Part shown: piece after piece, positions 8,474 to 16,159 of the stretch | How the letters are laid out: each line of letters begins with the position of its first letter | Position numbering within the stretch: the first letter of the stretch is position 1 | Origin: Methylobacterium sp. 2A | GTDB lineage: Bacteria; Pseudomonadota; Alphaproteobacteria; Rhizobiales; Beijerinckiaceae | Assembly: GCF_009806555.1 (NCBI RefSeq) | Contig: NZ_VUOK01000021.1 | Location: forward strand, 186,001 to 250,000 | Direction: 5' to 3' | DNA length: 64,000 nucleotides | The notes under the pieces: generated by a model | What the model was told of the DNA's origin: nothing | What the model saw: the letters and a program-made list of their open reading frames with translations, nothing else | Databases searched by the model: none | Position numbers and translations under genes: made by a program

Positions 8474-8799
8474 CACATTTCGGGGGTGCGATTTTTCATC
8501 GCGACGACCTCGCCCGTCCGTTCATCGACCGTGATGGTTTTGAAAGTTCGGCGCATGACCACCGCGCCGCTCAGCACTGTGACTGCGTTGCGAGTCGCGT
8601 CCCAAGGTCGCGAGAAGCCGAGCGTGATGTTCCAGTATCCGGGTTGGTGCTCGACCTCTTCCAGACCGACGTTCGTGATGCTTTCACCGGACATTGTCGC
8701 ATGCAGCCATGCCTTGGCGCGTTCAACGGCCTCGTTGAGGTTGATCACTGCGCTGCCCTCTTCCTGGTGGGCCGGCGCATCCTGAAACGAAGCACTCAT
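8473..8799 (-). CDS. Small PepSY-like protein paired with the PIN-domain protein
   Basis: A 108-residue soluble protein without a signal peptide. An N-terminal helix (NLNEAVERAKAWLHATM) is followed by strands in the pattern seen in PepSY-like domains: a G-Y-W-N-I-T-L-G-F-S strand, then TFKTITVDERTGEVVAMKNR, in which the VD..TGEV turn is characteristic. It lacks the DNA-binding start (AbrB, RHH or Phd type) typical of VapB antitoxins. Its stop overlaps the start of the PIN gene, so the two are almost certainly made together. A partner or inhibitor role is inferred only from coupling. Confidence 0.6.
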   Translation of the reverse strand: MSASFQDAPAHQEEGSAVINLNEAVERAKAWLHATMSGESITNVGLEEVEHQPGYWNITLGFSRPWDATRNAVTVLSGAVVMRRTFKTITVDERTGEVVAMKNRTPEM

Positions 8800-8930
8800 C
8801 GGGTTTCTCGTTGATCGAAGCAGCTGTGTTGCGATCTCACCGACCGAACGAGATGTGTGGCGCGGAGGCAGTCAACGTCAACGGGCTCCCCACCCGTTGC
8901 AAGCACCGAACCGCTTCGACGCGCTGTTAC

Positions 8931-10166
8931 TCACTTGAACTTGCAGGTGGTCTCCGGGAGATCCACCCCCAGCGTGTCGAGCGGCGTGCGCTGATGCAGG
9001 AAACCCTGCTCCGGCGCCACCGAGACCAGAGCCTTCGGCTGGACCACGATGATCGCCTGCCGGAGCTGGTGATCCCAGGGGCGGAAGCTCAGCGGCACCC
9101 CCTTGTAGGCCGGCAGGGTGAATTCCGGCTCGGACAGGAAGGGCGCAATCGCAGCGGGATCGTTGGTCTTCTTGGCGGTCACCGCCTCGCCGACCGTCCG
9201 CACCGCCGCCCAGGCCTGATAATCGAGTGGCCGCATCAGCCGCCCGGCGAGCCGGCGGAACCGGTTCTGCGCCTGCGCGGCGCCCCAGGTTTCGAGGACG
9301 GGGGACCATGTCGTCGGGGTCAGCGCCTGCGTCCCGCCGACCGGACGGGGATCCACCGTGCGATAGGGGACGTAATCGCCCCAGTCGCCCTCCTCGTCGG
9401 CCACGATCGCCATGTCGTAGTCGAGGCCCCGGGTGAAGACCATCGCCTCAGCCCGGGTCGGGGTATCGCCCCGCGCCTTGGCCAGAGGCCCGAAGGTCCA
9501 GGGTTTTTCCGCCGTGATCTTGAGCGCGAACTTGCGGGCCGAGTTGCGCACCGCGTCCGCATAGGCCTTGTCGCCATCGGTCGGGCCGACGATCAGGAAG
9601 ATCTTCCGCCAGCGCATGACCGTGAGATATTGCGCCAGAGCGTCGGTGAGCATCGCCCGGGAGGGCAGGATGTGGAACACGTTGGCCCGGCAATCGGCGC
9701 CGCGCAGCCGGTCATCCGGGGCGCCGGCATTCAGCACGACGGCGCCCGTATCCTTCACCGCGTCCGAGACCGCCAGCACGGCGTCGGCGGGCAGCGCCAG
9801 GACGAGGTAGCGGATGCCCTTCCCCACGAGTTCCCTGGCGGCGGCGACCGGATCCGGCTTGTCGCCGGTCAGCGCCACGTCATCGAGGGTGTAGGTCTGC
9901 TTCGTGAAGCGGCCCGTCGTGTTGTTGTCGGCGATGCCCATCCTGGCGCCCGCCAAGCCCTCGTCCTCGGGCGCCGCCTCGGCGTCGTACGAGGACGGGG
10001 CGGGCTGCGGCCGGTAGATCAGGCCGATAGGCGTGTCGATCGGCCCCGGTGCCGGCTGCTGCGCCCAGGCGGCAGGCGGCATCAGCGCCAGCAGGGCGAG
10101 GCCGGCCCGAAGCCAGCGCCGCCGTGCCGGGCGACGGACGCGTATCTCGGCTGCCGGATGGTGCAT
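8931..10166 (-). CDS. lutA: Periplasmic substrate-binding protein of the lut ABC system (LutA)
   Basis: A 411-residue exported protein. The ATG at 10166 follows an AGAGG site; an in-frame GTG lies two codons further out. After the signal peptide (ALLALMPPAAWAQQP) the body has the two-lobed, amino-acid-binding-like (type 1 periplasmic) architecture. Features include VVLNAGAPDDRLRGADCRANVFH, RKIFLIVGPTDGDKAYADAV, and a C-terminal GTPLDTLGVDLPETTCKF-like end. This matches the binding protein linked to PQQ-alcohol-dehydrogenase ABC systems. In AM1, LutA is the binding protein of the lanthanide cluster. It is first in order but separated from lutB by the PIN cassette. The ligand cannot be read from sequence. 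Confidence 0.88.
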   Translation of the reverse strand: MHHPAAEIRVRRPARRRWLRAGLALLALMPPAAWAQQPAPGPIDTPIGLIYRPQPAPSSYDAEAAPEDEGLAGARMGIADNNTTGRFTKQTYTLDDVALTGDKPDPVAAARELVGKGIRYLVLALPADAVLAVSDAVKDTGAVVLNAGAPDDRLRGADCRANVFHILPSRAMLTDALAQYLTVMRWRKIFLIVGPTDGDKAYADAVRNSARKFALKITAEKPWTFGPLAKARGDTPTRAEAMVFTRGLDYDMAIVADEEGDWGDYVPYRTVDPRPVGGTQALTPTTWSPVLETWGAAQAQNRFRRLAGRLMRPLDYQAWAAVRTVGEAVTAKKTNDPAAIAPFLSEPEFTLPAYKGVPLSFRPWDHQLRQAIIVVQPKALVSVAPEQGFLHQRTPLDTLGVDLPETTCKFK

Positions 10167-10377
10167 AGGCACGGCCTCTACCAGTTTCCGTCCCGACCGC
10201 TCTAGTGCGGCTTGTCGTTGCGCCGTTCACGTCCCGACGACCGCGTGACCGACCGTGCGGAGGCCCCTCGTGGAGCAGGCCGGCCGGGAAGTACATTGCC
10301 AAAGTGTCCCGTCGCCCGACCTATGGCCGGATCGAGGCCGCCCGAAGCGGCCGGAGCGTCGAGAGGAACGCCCGCCC

Positions 10378-10905
10378 ATGCGCCATCAGCCCCTCCGAGC
10401 GGCGACCCTCTGCGGTCTTCTCGCCCTCGGCGCCATCCTGCCCGCCGTCGCGCGGGCCGCCGGGACGGTCGCGGTGTTCCCGGTGGAACTGTTCGAACCC
10501 GGCGCCTCCTACGGGGCGCGGGCGCGGCCGGCCGACACGAAGAAGCTGACGCTGATAACCGATGAGCTGCGCAAGGCGCTGCACGATCAGGCCGGGCTGG
10601 AGATCGTCGACACCGCGCCGAAGGCCGACGCGGTGGCGAAGGAGGGTCCGCTCTACAAATGCAACGGCTGCGCGGCGGACATCGGCAAGAGCCTGGGTGC
10701 GGACCTCGTCGCGACCGGTTATGTGGAGAAGGGATCGGGCCAGATCTTCAACCTGAACGTCACCATCGCCGAGGCCGGGACCGGCAAGGTGGTGCGCGGC
10801 GGGCAGGTCACGATCCGGGCCGACACCGACGACACCTGGGCGCACGCCATGCGCTGGGTGGTGAAGAACCGCCTGCTCGCCGAGCCGCTGCCCGGGAAGT
10901 CCTGA
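10378..10905 (+). CDS. DUF2380-type exported protein
   Basis: A 175-residue protein from the ATG after AGAGGAA, with a signal peptide ending PAVARAAGTVAVF. The pattern VAVFPVELFEPG...ELRKALHDQAGLEIVD...GADLVATGYVEKGSGQIFNLNVTI is that of the DUF2380/DUF3280 family, which resembles the N-terminal lobe of TolB-like proteins. A CNGCAADIG segment could form a disulfide. It heads the plus-strand group running into mfnB, divergent from lutA with a 211-base shared upstream region. Its function is unknown; families of this kind are often found beside methanol or alcohol oxidation genes. Confidence 0.75.
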   Translation: MRHQPLRAATLCGLLALGAILPAVARAAGTVAVFPVELFEPGASYGARARPADTKKLTLITDELRKALHDQAGLEIVDTAPKADAVAKEGPLYKCNGCAADIGKSLGADLVATGYVEKGSGQIFNLNVTIAEAGTGKVVRGGQVTIRADTDDTWAHAMRWVVKNRLLAEPLPGKS

Positions 10906-10932
10906 GATCTTCGTCAACGCCCTGAGTCATCC

Positions 10933-11634
10933 GTGTCCGCGTCCAACGCCCATCTCAGCCCCCTGCCCCGCCTGCTCGTCAGCATCCGCGATCCGGCGGA
11001 AGCCGAGGCCGCACGGCTCGCGGGCGCCGACCTGATCGACGCCAAGGATCCCGAGCACGGGGCCCTGGGCGCCCTCGATCCGGACCGGGTGCGCGAGATC
11101 GTGGCCCGCGTGGCCGGCGGGGCGGTCACCAGCGCGGTGGCCGATCCGGCGCCGGCCGCGATCGCCGCCATGGCGGCCACCGGCGTCGATTGGGTGAAGA
11201 CCGGCCTCGACGCGGGCCGCCGGCGCGAGACCGCCGCCTTGGCGGGTCTGGCCGTGGCGGCGCCCGGACGCCTGATCGCCGTCCTGTTCGCCGAGGATGG
11301 TCCCGCGGCCGCGCTGGTTCCGGCCCTGGCCCAGGCCGGCTTCGCGGGCGCGATGATCGACACGGCCGGCAAGAATGGCGCGCGCCTGCCCGATCTCGCG
11401 CCGCCCGGCGATCTCGCGGCCTTCACGCAGGCCTGCCGCGCCCACGGCCTGATGAGCGGCCTCGCGGGGTCATTGCGCGTCATCGACATCGCGCCGCTCG
11501 CCGAACACGGGCCGGACTATCTCGGCTTCCGGGGCGGCCTGTGCCGCGACTTCGACCGCCGCAACGGCATCGATCCCCTGCGGATCGCCGAGGCCCTGCG
11601 GGCGCTCCGCCCCAATCAGCGGGATGCCGCGTGA
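10933..11634 (+). CDS. mfnB: (5-formylfuran-3-yl)methyl phosphate synthase, MfnB (DUF556)
   Basis: A 233-residue TIM-barrel protein starting at GTG. The DUF556 hallmark GADLIDAKDPEHGALGAL is at residues 31-48, with K38 in the position of the Schiff-base lysine of archaeal MfnB. A second lysine lies in DTAGKNGARLPDL, and the C-terminus has the HGPDYLGFRGGLC phosphate-binding stretch. MfnB condenses two glyceraldehyde-3-phosphates into the furan ring of methanofuran; methylotrophs use the related methylofuran as carrier for the formyltransferase/hydrolase complex. The stop overlaps the next GTG as GTGA, so it is coupled to the kinase-family gene. Confidence 0.9.
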   Translation: MSASNAHLSPLPRLLVSIRDPAEAEAARLAGADLIDAKDPEHGALGALDPDRVREIVARVAGGAVTSAVADPAPAAIAAMAATGVDWVKTGLDAGRRRETAALAGLAVAAPGRLIAVLFAEDGPAAALVPALAQAGFAGAMIDTAGKNGARLPDLAPPGDLAAFTQACRAHGLMSGLAGSLRVIDIAPLAEHGPDYLGFRGGLCRDFDRRNGIDPLRIAEALRALRPNQRDAA

Positions 11635-12206
11635 TCTCGGTCATCAAGATCGGCGGCAGCCTGGAGGCGGATCCGCATCGCCGCCGCGCGCTGCTGGCCG
11701 AGATCGCCGACGGCGCCTTCGGACGCTGCATCGTGGTGCCGGGCGGCGGGACCTTCGCGGGTCTCGTGCGGGCCGCGCAGGTGCGGGAGGGATTCGACGA
11801 CGCCGAGGCGCATCGCCGGGCGCTCGACGCCATGAGCGACGCCGCCGGCATCTTCCGCGGGATCGAGCCGCGCCTCGTGCAGACCCTGGAACCCTGGGCC
11901 GAGGCCGTCTCTGCCACGGCGCGCGTCTGGAACCCGCGCCCACTGCGCGCTGGGCATCGGGACATCCCCGAGACCTGGGACGTGACCTCCGATAGCCTCG
12001 CCCTCTGGCTCGCCGGGCGGGTCGCCGCCAGGCGCTGCGTGCTGGTGAAATCCGTCGACGCGCCGCCGGGGCAGGATGCCGCCGCCCTCTCCGCGAGCGG
12101 GCTCGTGGACGCCGCCTTCCCGGCCTTCGCGGGCCGCTACGGCGGCCCGATCGAGATCTGGGGGCCGAGCCGCCGGGTCGTCGTCGCGCCGCGGGATGCC
12201 GCGTGA
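11631..12206 (+). CDS. Amino-acid-kinase-family protein, probable furan-phosphate kinase (MfnE-like)
   Basis: A 191-residue protein starting at a GTG that overlaps the mfnB stop. The N-terminus VISVIKIGGSL and the loop IVVPGGGTFAGLVR are the two nucleotide-binding signatures of the aspartokinase/uridylate kinase fold, and WDVTSDSLALWLAG is the later substrate/ATP-site helix. In methanogens MfnE, of the same fold, phosphorylates the aminomethylfuran alcohol phosphate. In Methylobacterium a gene of this fold stands in the C1-cofactor set. MfnE function here is inferred from position between mfnB and a dihydropteroate-synthase-like gene. A longer open frame upstream is the mfnB shadow. Confidence 0.78.
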   Translation: MISVIKIGGSLEADPHRRRALLAEIADGAFGRCIVVPGGGTFAGLVRAAQVREGFDDAEAHRRALDAMSDAAGIFRGIEPRLVQTLEPWAEAVSATARVWNPRPLRAGHRDIPETWDVTSDSLALWLAGRVAARRCVLVKSVDAPPGQDAAALSASGLVDAAFPAFAGRYGGPIEIWGPSRRVVVAPRDAA

Positions 12207-13765
12207 GCGCGCCGGAGCACATCGTCTTCGTCACGGGCCGCCTCGCCCGGGCGCGGCTGGAGAAGGTCGCGGCCGGCTTGCCCGAAACCTTCCGCTGGAG
12301 CATCGCGGATGCCGGCGTGAAGGTCGCCGCCCTGATGACCGAGGAGATCATCCGCCGCCGGGTCGAGCTGCCCGCAGGCGCGACCCGGGTGATCCTGCCG
12401 GGCCGCTGCCGGGCGGACCCGGAGCACCTCGCCGCCCATTTCGGCGTGCCGGTGGAGCGCGGGCCCGACGAGGTGGTCGATCTCCCGGCTTGGCTCGGGC
12501 TCTCGGCCCGGAAGGTCGATCTCTCCCGCCACGACCTGCGGATCTTCTCCGAGATCGTCGATGCCTCGAAGATGAGCGTCGCCGAGATCCTGGCCAAGGG
12601 GCAGGACCTCGCCCGGAGGGGCGCCGACGTGATCGACCTCGGCGGTCTGCCCGACACGCCGTTCCCGCACCTGGAGGACTCCGTGCGCGCGCTGAAGGGC
12701 GCCGGGCTCAAGGTCAGCGTCGATTCCTTCTCCCGCGAGGAGCTGGCCCGGGGCGCCGGAGCCGGGGCCGACTTCCTGCTGAGCCTCAACGAGGACACCC
12801 TCGATCTCGCCTTCGAGACCGACGCGGTGCCCGTGCTGGTGCCGACGCGCCCCGACGACCTGCCCTCCCTCGACCGGGCGATCGAGCGGATGCGCGAGGC
12901 CGGGCGCCCGTTCCTCGCCGATCCGATCCTGGAGCCGATCCACCACGGCTTCGTGGATTCAATTGCCCGCTACCGCGACACCCGCGCCCGCTGGCCCGAC
13001 ATCGCCATGATGATGGGCACCGGCAACCTCACCGAACTCACGGAGGCGGATTCGCTCGGCGTCACCGCCCTCCTCGTCGGCATGTGCTCGGAGCTGGCAA
13101 TCCGGAACGTGCTGATCGTGCAGGTCTCGAACCACACCCGCCGCACCGTCGAGGAGCACGACGCGGCCCGGCGGGTGATGTACGCCGCCAAGGCGGATTC
13201 GGCCCTGCCCAAGGGCTACGGCCGGGCGCTGCTGGCGCTTCACGACAAGCGGCCCTTCGTGCAGACCTCCGAGGAGATCGCCCAGGCCGCCGCGGAGGTG
13301 CGCGATCCAAATTACCGGATCGCCGTCGCGGAGGATGGCATTCACGTCTACAACCGCCACATCCACAGGGTCGGCACCGACGCGATGGCGTTCTTCCCCG
13401 AACTCGACGTCGCCAGCGACGGCGCCCACGCCTTCTATCTCGGCGCGGAGCTCGCCAAGGCCGAAACCGCGTGGCGGCTCGGCAAGCGCTACGTGCAGGA
13501 TGAGCCCCTGGATTGGGGCTGCGCCGCCGACGCCGAGGTCGAGGACGCGACCGCATTCAAGAAGGCCGGCCGCACGCGCCATTCCGGCTCCGACGCGCCG
13601 CCGCCGGGCACCCGGGATGCGCGGCTGGTGAAGCCGGAGGCCGACGCCGCGCCGCCGGAGACTATCCCTGAGGAGGCGGCCCGCGCCGAGGCTTCGCCAG
13701 AGCGCCCGCAGGGGCCGAAAACGAAGCTGGTCTGCGGCCGGCTGGTGCCGGTGGACCAAGCGTGA
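12203..13765 (+). CDS. Dihydropteroate-synthase-like protein of C1-cofactor biosynthesis (DUF6513 type)
   Basis: A 520-residue protein with a GTG start in a GTGA overlap. Residues 1-110 form an N-terminal domain (IVFVTGRLARARLEKVAAGL). Then comes a pterin-binding TIM barrel (ADVIDLGGLPDTPFPHLEDS, KVSVDSFSREELARG, PDIAMMMGTGNLTELTEADS). The C-terminal ~80 residues are Pro/Ala/Glu-rich and probably disordered. This architecture belongs to the archaeal-type C1 gene set of methylotrophs and is thought to act in tetrahydromethanopterin or methylofuran synthesis. It is not the folate FolP enzyme: length and the N-terminal domain differ. Confidence 0.82.
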   Translation: MSAPEHIVFVTGRLARARLEKVAAGLPETFRWSIADAGVKVAALMTEEIIRRRVELPAGATRVILPGRCRADPEHLAAHFGVPVERGPDEVVDLPAWLGLSARKVDLSRHDLRIFSEIVDASKMSVAEILAKGQDLARRGADVIDLGGLPDTPFPHLEDSVRALKGAGLKVSVDSFSREELARGAGAGADFLLSLNEDTLDLAFETDAVPVLVPTRPDDLPSLDRAIERMREAGRPFLADPILEPIHHGFVDSIARYRDTRARWPDIAMMMGTGNLTELTEADSLGVTALLVGMCSELAIRNVLIVQVSNHTRRTVEEHDAARRVMYAAKADSALPKGYGRALLALHDKRPFVQTSEEIAQAAAEVRDPNYRIAVAEDGIHVYNRHIHRVGTDAMAFFPELDVASDGAHAFYLGAELAKAETAWRLGKRYVQDEPLDWGCAADAEVEDATAFKKAGRTRHSGSDAPPPGTRDARLVKPEADAAPPETIPEEAARAEASPERPQGPKTKLVCGRLVPVDQA

Positions 13766-13769
13766 GCCG

Positions 13770-14360
13770 ATGCCGCTGATCCTGGAAACCATCGTCACGA
13801 CGCTCTCCCCCGCGGGCGAGCTGCACCTCGTGCCCTTCGGGCTGATCGGCGAGGAGGACGGCTACGTGCTGGCGCCGTTCCGGCCTTCGCCGACCATTGC
13901 TAATCTGGAGGCGAATCCCTGCTTCGCGGCCTCCAGCCCCCGCGACATCCGGGTGATCGCCGGGGCGGTCACCGGGCGGCGTGAATGGCCGACCTTGGCC
14001 TGCGATGCGATCGCAGGCCGGCGCCTCGCCGACAGCTTCGGCCACGCCGAGTTCGAAGTCGCATCGATCGAGGATCACGAGAGCCGCCCGCGCTTCCGTG
14101 GCCGCATGGTCCACAGCGAAGCCCACGCGCCCTTCATCGGCTATAACCGCGCGCAGGCAGCGGTCTTGGAGGCCGCTATTCTTTCGACCCGGCTCCACAT
14201 GCTGGAACCCGAGAAGGTGTTGACGGAGATGGCCTACCTCGCCATCGCCGTGGGCAAGACCGCCGGACCCCGCGAGCGCGAGGCCTGGGGCTGGATCGAG
14301 GACAAGGTCGCGGCGGCCCTCGGCCCCGAGGCGCGGATCCTCGGTCGCGACGACCGCTGA
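13770..14360 (+). CDS. DUF447 family protein (flavin-reductase-like fold) of the C1-cofactor set
   Basis: A 196-residue protein beginning ILETIVTTLSPAGELHLVPFGL, the typical DUF447 opening. It continues LAPFRPSPTIANLEANPCF, then a charged RPRFRGRMVHSEAHAPFIGYNRAQAAVLEAAILSTRL helix region. DUF447 proteins are found in methanogens and in methylotrophs carrying tetrahydromethanopterin, and the fold resembles FMN-binding split barrels. It follows the dihydropteroate-synthase-like gene by four bases, so it is probably co-transcribed. The reaction is unknown to me. Confidence 0.8.
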   Translation: MPLILETIVTTLSPAGELHLVPFGLIGEEDGYVLAPFRPSPTIANLEANPCFAASSPRDIRVIAGAVTGRREWPTLACDAIAGRRLADSFGHAEFEVASIEDHESRPRFRGRMVHSEAHAPFIGYNRAQAAVLEAAILSTRLHMLEPEKVLTEMAYLAIAVGKTAGPREREAWGWIEDKVAAALGPEARILGRDDR

Positions 14361-14381
14361 GGGCGGGAGGAGAAGGACACG

Positions 14382-14915
14382 ATGAAGAAAATCACCCTGG
14401 CCTTGGCGGCCACCGCGGCGCTCGTCGCCGCGACGGCGCAGGCCCATGGTCCGACCCGGCGCAAGATCCAGGAGTCGATCGAGATCAACGCGCCGGCCGA
14501 CAAGGTCTGGGCGGTGGTCGGCGATGTGAAGAACGCCGATTGGATGCAGAACGTCACCAAGACCGAGCTGAACGGCGATCCGGCCGGCAAGTTCAAGCGG
14601 GTGCTGACGCTCAAGAACGGCGATCAGATCCAGGAGACCAGCAACAAGTACAAGCCCGAGGACAAGCTGTTCTCGTACTACATCGACAAGGTCGACGTGA
14701 AGGATCTGCCGGCCAACGATTATTCGGCGACGATCACGGTCGAGCCCGAGGGCGACGCCAAGTCGAAGGTCGAGTGGAAGGCCGCCTTCTACCGCGGCTA
14801 CATGAACAATGATCCGCCACCCGAGCTCAACGATGAGGCCTCCGAGAAGGGCGTCGGCGACTGGATCAAGGCGAGCCTCGCCAACCTGAAGGCCAAGGTC
14901 GAGAAGGGCTCGTGA
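14382..14915 (+). CDS. MxaD-like exported SRPBCC protein
   Basis: A 177-residue protein with a GGAGAAGG ribosome site, signal peptide (LALAATAALVAATAQAHGP) and a single START/SRPBCC domain: RRKIQESIEINAPADKVW, then VVGDVKNADWMQ, then a C-terminal helix VGDWIKASLANLKAKVEKG. Start, length and the AHGPT junction resemble MxaD, a periplasmic protein that helps methanol dehydrogenase interact with its cytochrome. It may serve the XoxF-type system here, but no mxa or xox gene lies in the window. Its stop overlaps the next start as GTGA. Confidence 0.78.
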   Translation: MKKITLALAATAALVAATAQAHGPTRRKIQESIEINAPADKVWAVVGDVKNADWMQNVTKTELNGDPAGKFKRVLTLKNGDQIQETSNKYKPEDKLFSYYIDKVDVKDLPANDYSATITVEPEGDAKSKVEWKAAFYRGYMNNDPPPELNDEASEKGVGDWIKASLANLKAKVEKGS

Positions 14916-15862
14916 CGTTCGGCCGGGCGGCGCTCGCCGCCGCCCTCGCGCTCGTCGGAAGCGTTGCCCGCGCCGAGCCGGCGCGGGAGGCGATCGTCAC
15001 CGCGCAGCTCGGCGGCGCGGTCGAGGTGGTGGATCTTGCCGCCGGCAAGGTCGTGCGCCGGATCCCCGTCGACGGGGCGCCGGCCGGGATCGCCCTCTCG
15101 GCGGATCGCAGGCGCGCCTACGTGACCCGTCCCGAGGGCCATGGCGTCGCGGTCCTGGATCTCGACGCCGGCAAGGTCCTGTCCGAGGTGCCGCTGCCCG
15201 GCGGCCCGCTCGGCATCGCGGCCGACCCGCGGGGGGGCCGGGTCTACGTCGCCGACTGGTACGGGCACCGCCTGTTCGTCCTCGACGAGCGCGGCGGAAC
15301 CCTGGTTCCGGACGGCGAGATCGCGGTCGGGGCCTCGCCCTCGGGGATCGCAGTCAGCCCCGACGGGGCGACGCTCTACGTCGCCAACCGGGAGGCCAAT
15401 ACGGTCTCGGTCGTGGACGCGGTGGCGCGCCGCGAGACCGCGACCATACCGGTGGGCCAACACCCGTTCGGCATCACCCTCGACGCGCCGGCCGGCCGCG
15501 CCTACACGGCCAACGTCACCGGCGACGACGTCTCGGTGATCGATCTCGCGGCGGGCCGCGAGATCGGGCGGGTCCCGACAGGCCGGCGGCCCTACGTGAT
15601 CGCGCTCAGCCGAGGGCGCGGCTTCGTCACCGATCAATACGCCGGCAGCGTCACGGTCTTCGATCTCGGAACGCTCAAGCCGATCACCGACATCGATGTC
15701 GGCGATCACCCGGAGGGCATCGGCGCCGACGCGGACGGCCGCCTGTACGTCGCCAACTGGGGCGACAACACCCTGAGCGTCCTCGACGCGGCCACGCTCA
15801 AGGTGATCGGAACCCTAGCGACCGGTGACGGACCGCGCTCGTTCGGGGCCTTCCTGCGCTGA
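14912..15862 (+). CDS. Exported YVTN-type beta-propeller protein
   Basis: A 316-residue protein with a GTG start overlapping the MxaD-like stop. A signal peptide ends near SVARAEPARE. The rest is seven propeller-type repeats (GAVEVVDLAAGKVVRRIPVDG, GVAVLDLDAGKVLSEVPLPG, NTVSVVDAVARRETATIPVG, DDVSVIDLAAGREIGRVPTG, GSVTVFDLGTLKPITDIDVG). It is a second protein of the LutB class in this window and may have arisen by duplication, though it is coupled to a different partner. No catalytic motif is seen. A periplasmic scaffold or binding role beside the MxaD-like protein is an inference from tight coupling. Confidence 0.82.
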   Translation: MTFGRAALAAALALVGSVARAEPAREAIVTAQLGGAVEVVDLAAGKVVRRIPVDGAPAGIALSADRRRAYVTRPEGHGVAVLDLDAGKVLSEVPLPGGPLGIAADPRGGRVYVADWYGHRLFVLDERGGTLVPDGEIAVGASPSGIAVSPDGATLYVANREANTVSVVDAVARRETATIPVGQHPFGITLDAPAGRAYTANVTGDDVSVIDLAAGREIGRVPTGRRPYVIALSRGRGFVTDQYAGSVTVFDLGTLKPITDIDVGDHPEGIGADADGRLYVANWGDNTLSVLDAATLKVIGTLATGDGPRSFGAFLR

Positions 15863-15885
15863 AGGTCCTGACAGCCGAGCCGCCC

Positions 15886-16086
15886 TCACAGGGACTCGCG
15901 ATGCGGCCCCCGCCGGTAGGCGATACGGGCGGCGACCAGCGCGCCGCCCAGCTGCAGGAGGCCGGTCTCCCCCAGGTCAGAGGGTCCGAGATGGGCCTGA
16001 ATCAGGACGCGCGTGAACGCGTTCAGGGCGAGCAGGGCCAAGCAGAAAGCCGCTGCGGCCAGCAGGCTGGCGACGAACTCGGGCAT
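15886..16086 (-). CDS. Small membrane protein, 66 residues
   Basis: The ATG at 16086 is preceded by GGGAGCG. The protein has one long hydrophobic segment (FVASLLAAAAFCLALLALNAF), an amphipathic stretch, a second moderately hydrophobic segment (LLQLGGALVAARIAYR) and a basic tail, which suggests one or two membrane passes. I do not recognise a family. The gene lies convergent to the propeller gene and 74 bases downstream of the hydrolase-fold gene. Its ribosome site is inside a perfect hairpin (16093-16113). Confidence 0.5.
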   Translation of the reverse strand: MPEFVASLLAAAAFCLALLALNAFTRVLIQAHLGPSDLGETGLLQLGGALVAARIAYRRGPHRESL

Positions 16087-16092
16087 GGATGC

Positions 16093-16113
16093 GCTCCCGT
16101 TTCGAACGGGAGC
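16093..16113 (-). promoter_or_regulatory. Perfect 9-bp hairpin enclosing a Shine-Dalgarno sequence
   Basis: The sequence reads as two perfect 9-base arms (16093-16101 and 16105-16113) with a 3-base loop. On the minus-strand transcript the second arm contains GGGAGC, the likely ribosome binding site of the 66-residue membrane protein that starts at 16086. It could hide the site and limit translation, or be a remnant terminator of the upstream hydrolase-fold gene. Confidence 0.4.
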
Positions 16114-16159
16114 ATCGTAGCAAGCCATGCGCCAAGGCCAAGCTGCGCGGCCGGAGGTC

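Noticed and set aside
8811..10205. Plus-strand open frame over lutA
   Set aside because: It is antisense to lutA and lacks any recognisable domain or ribosome site.
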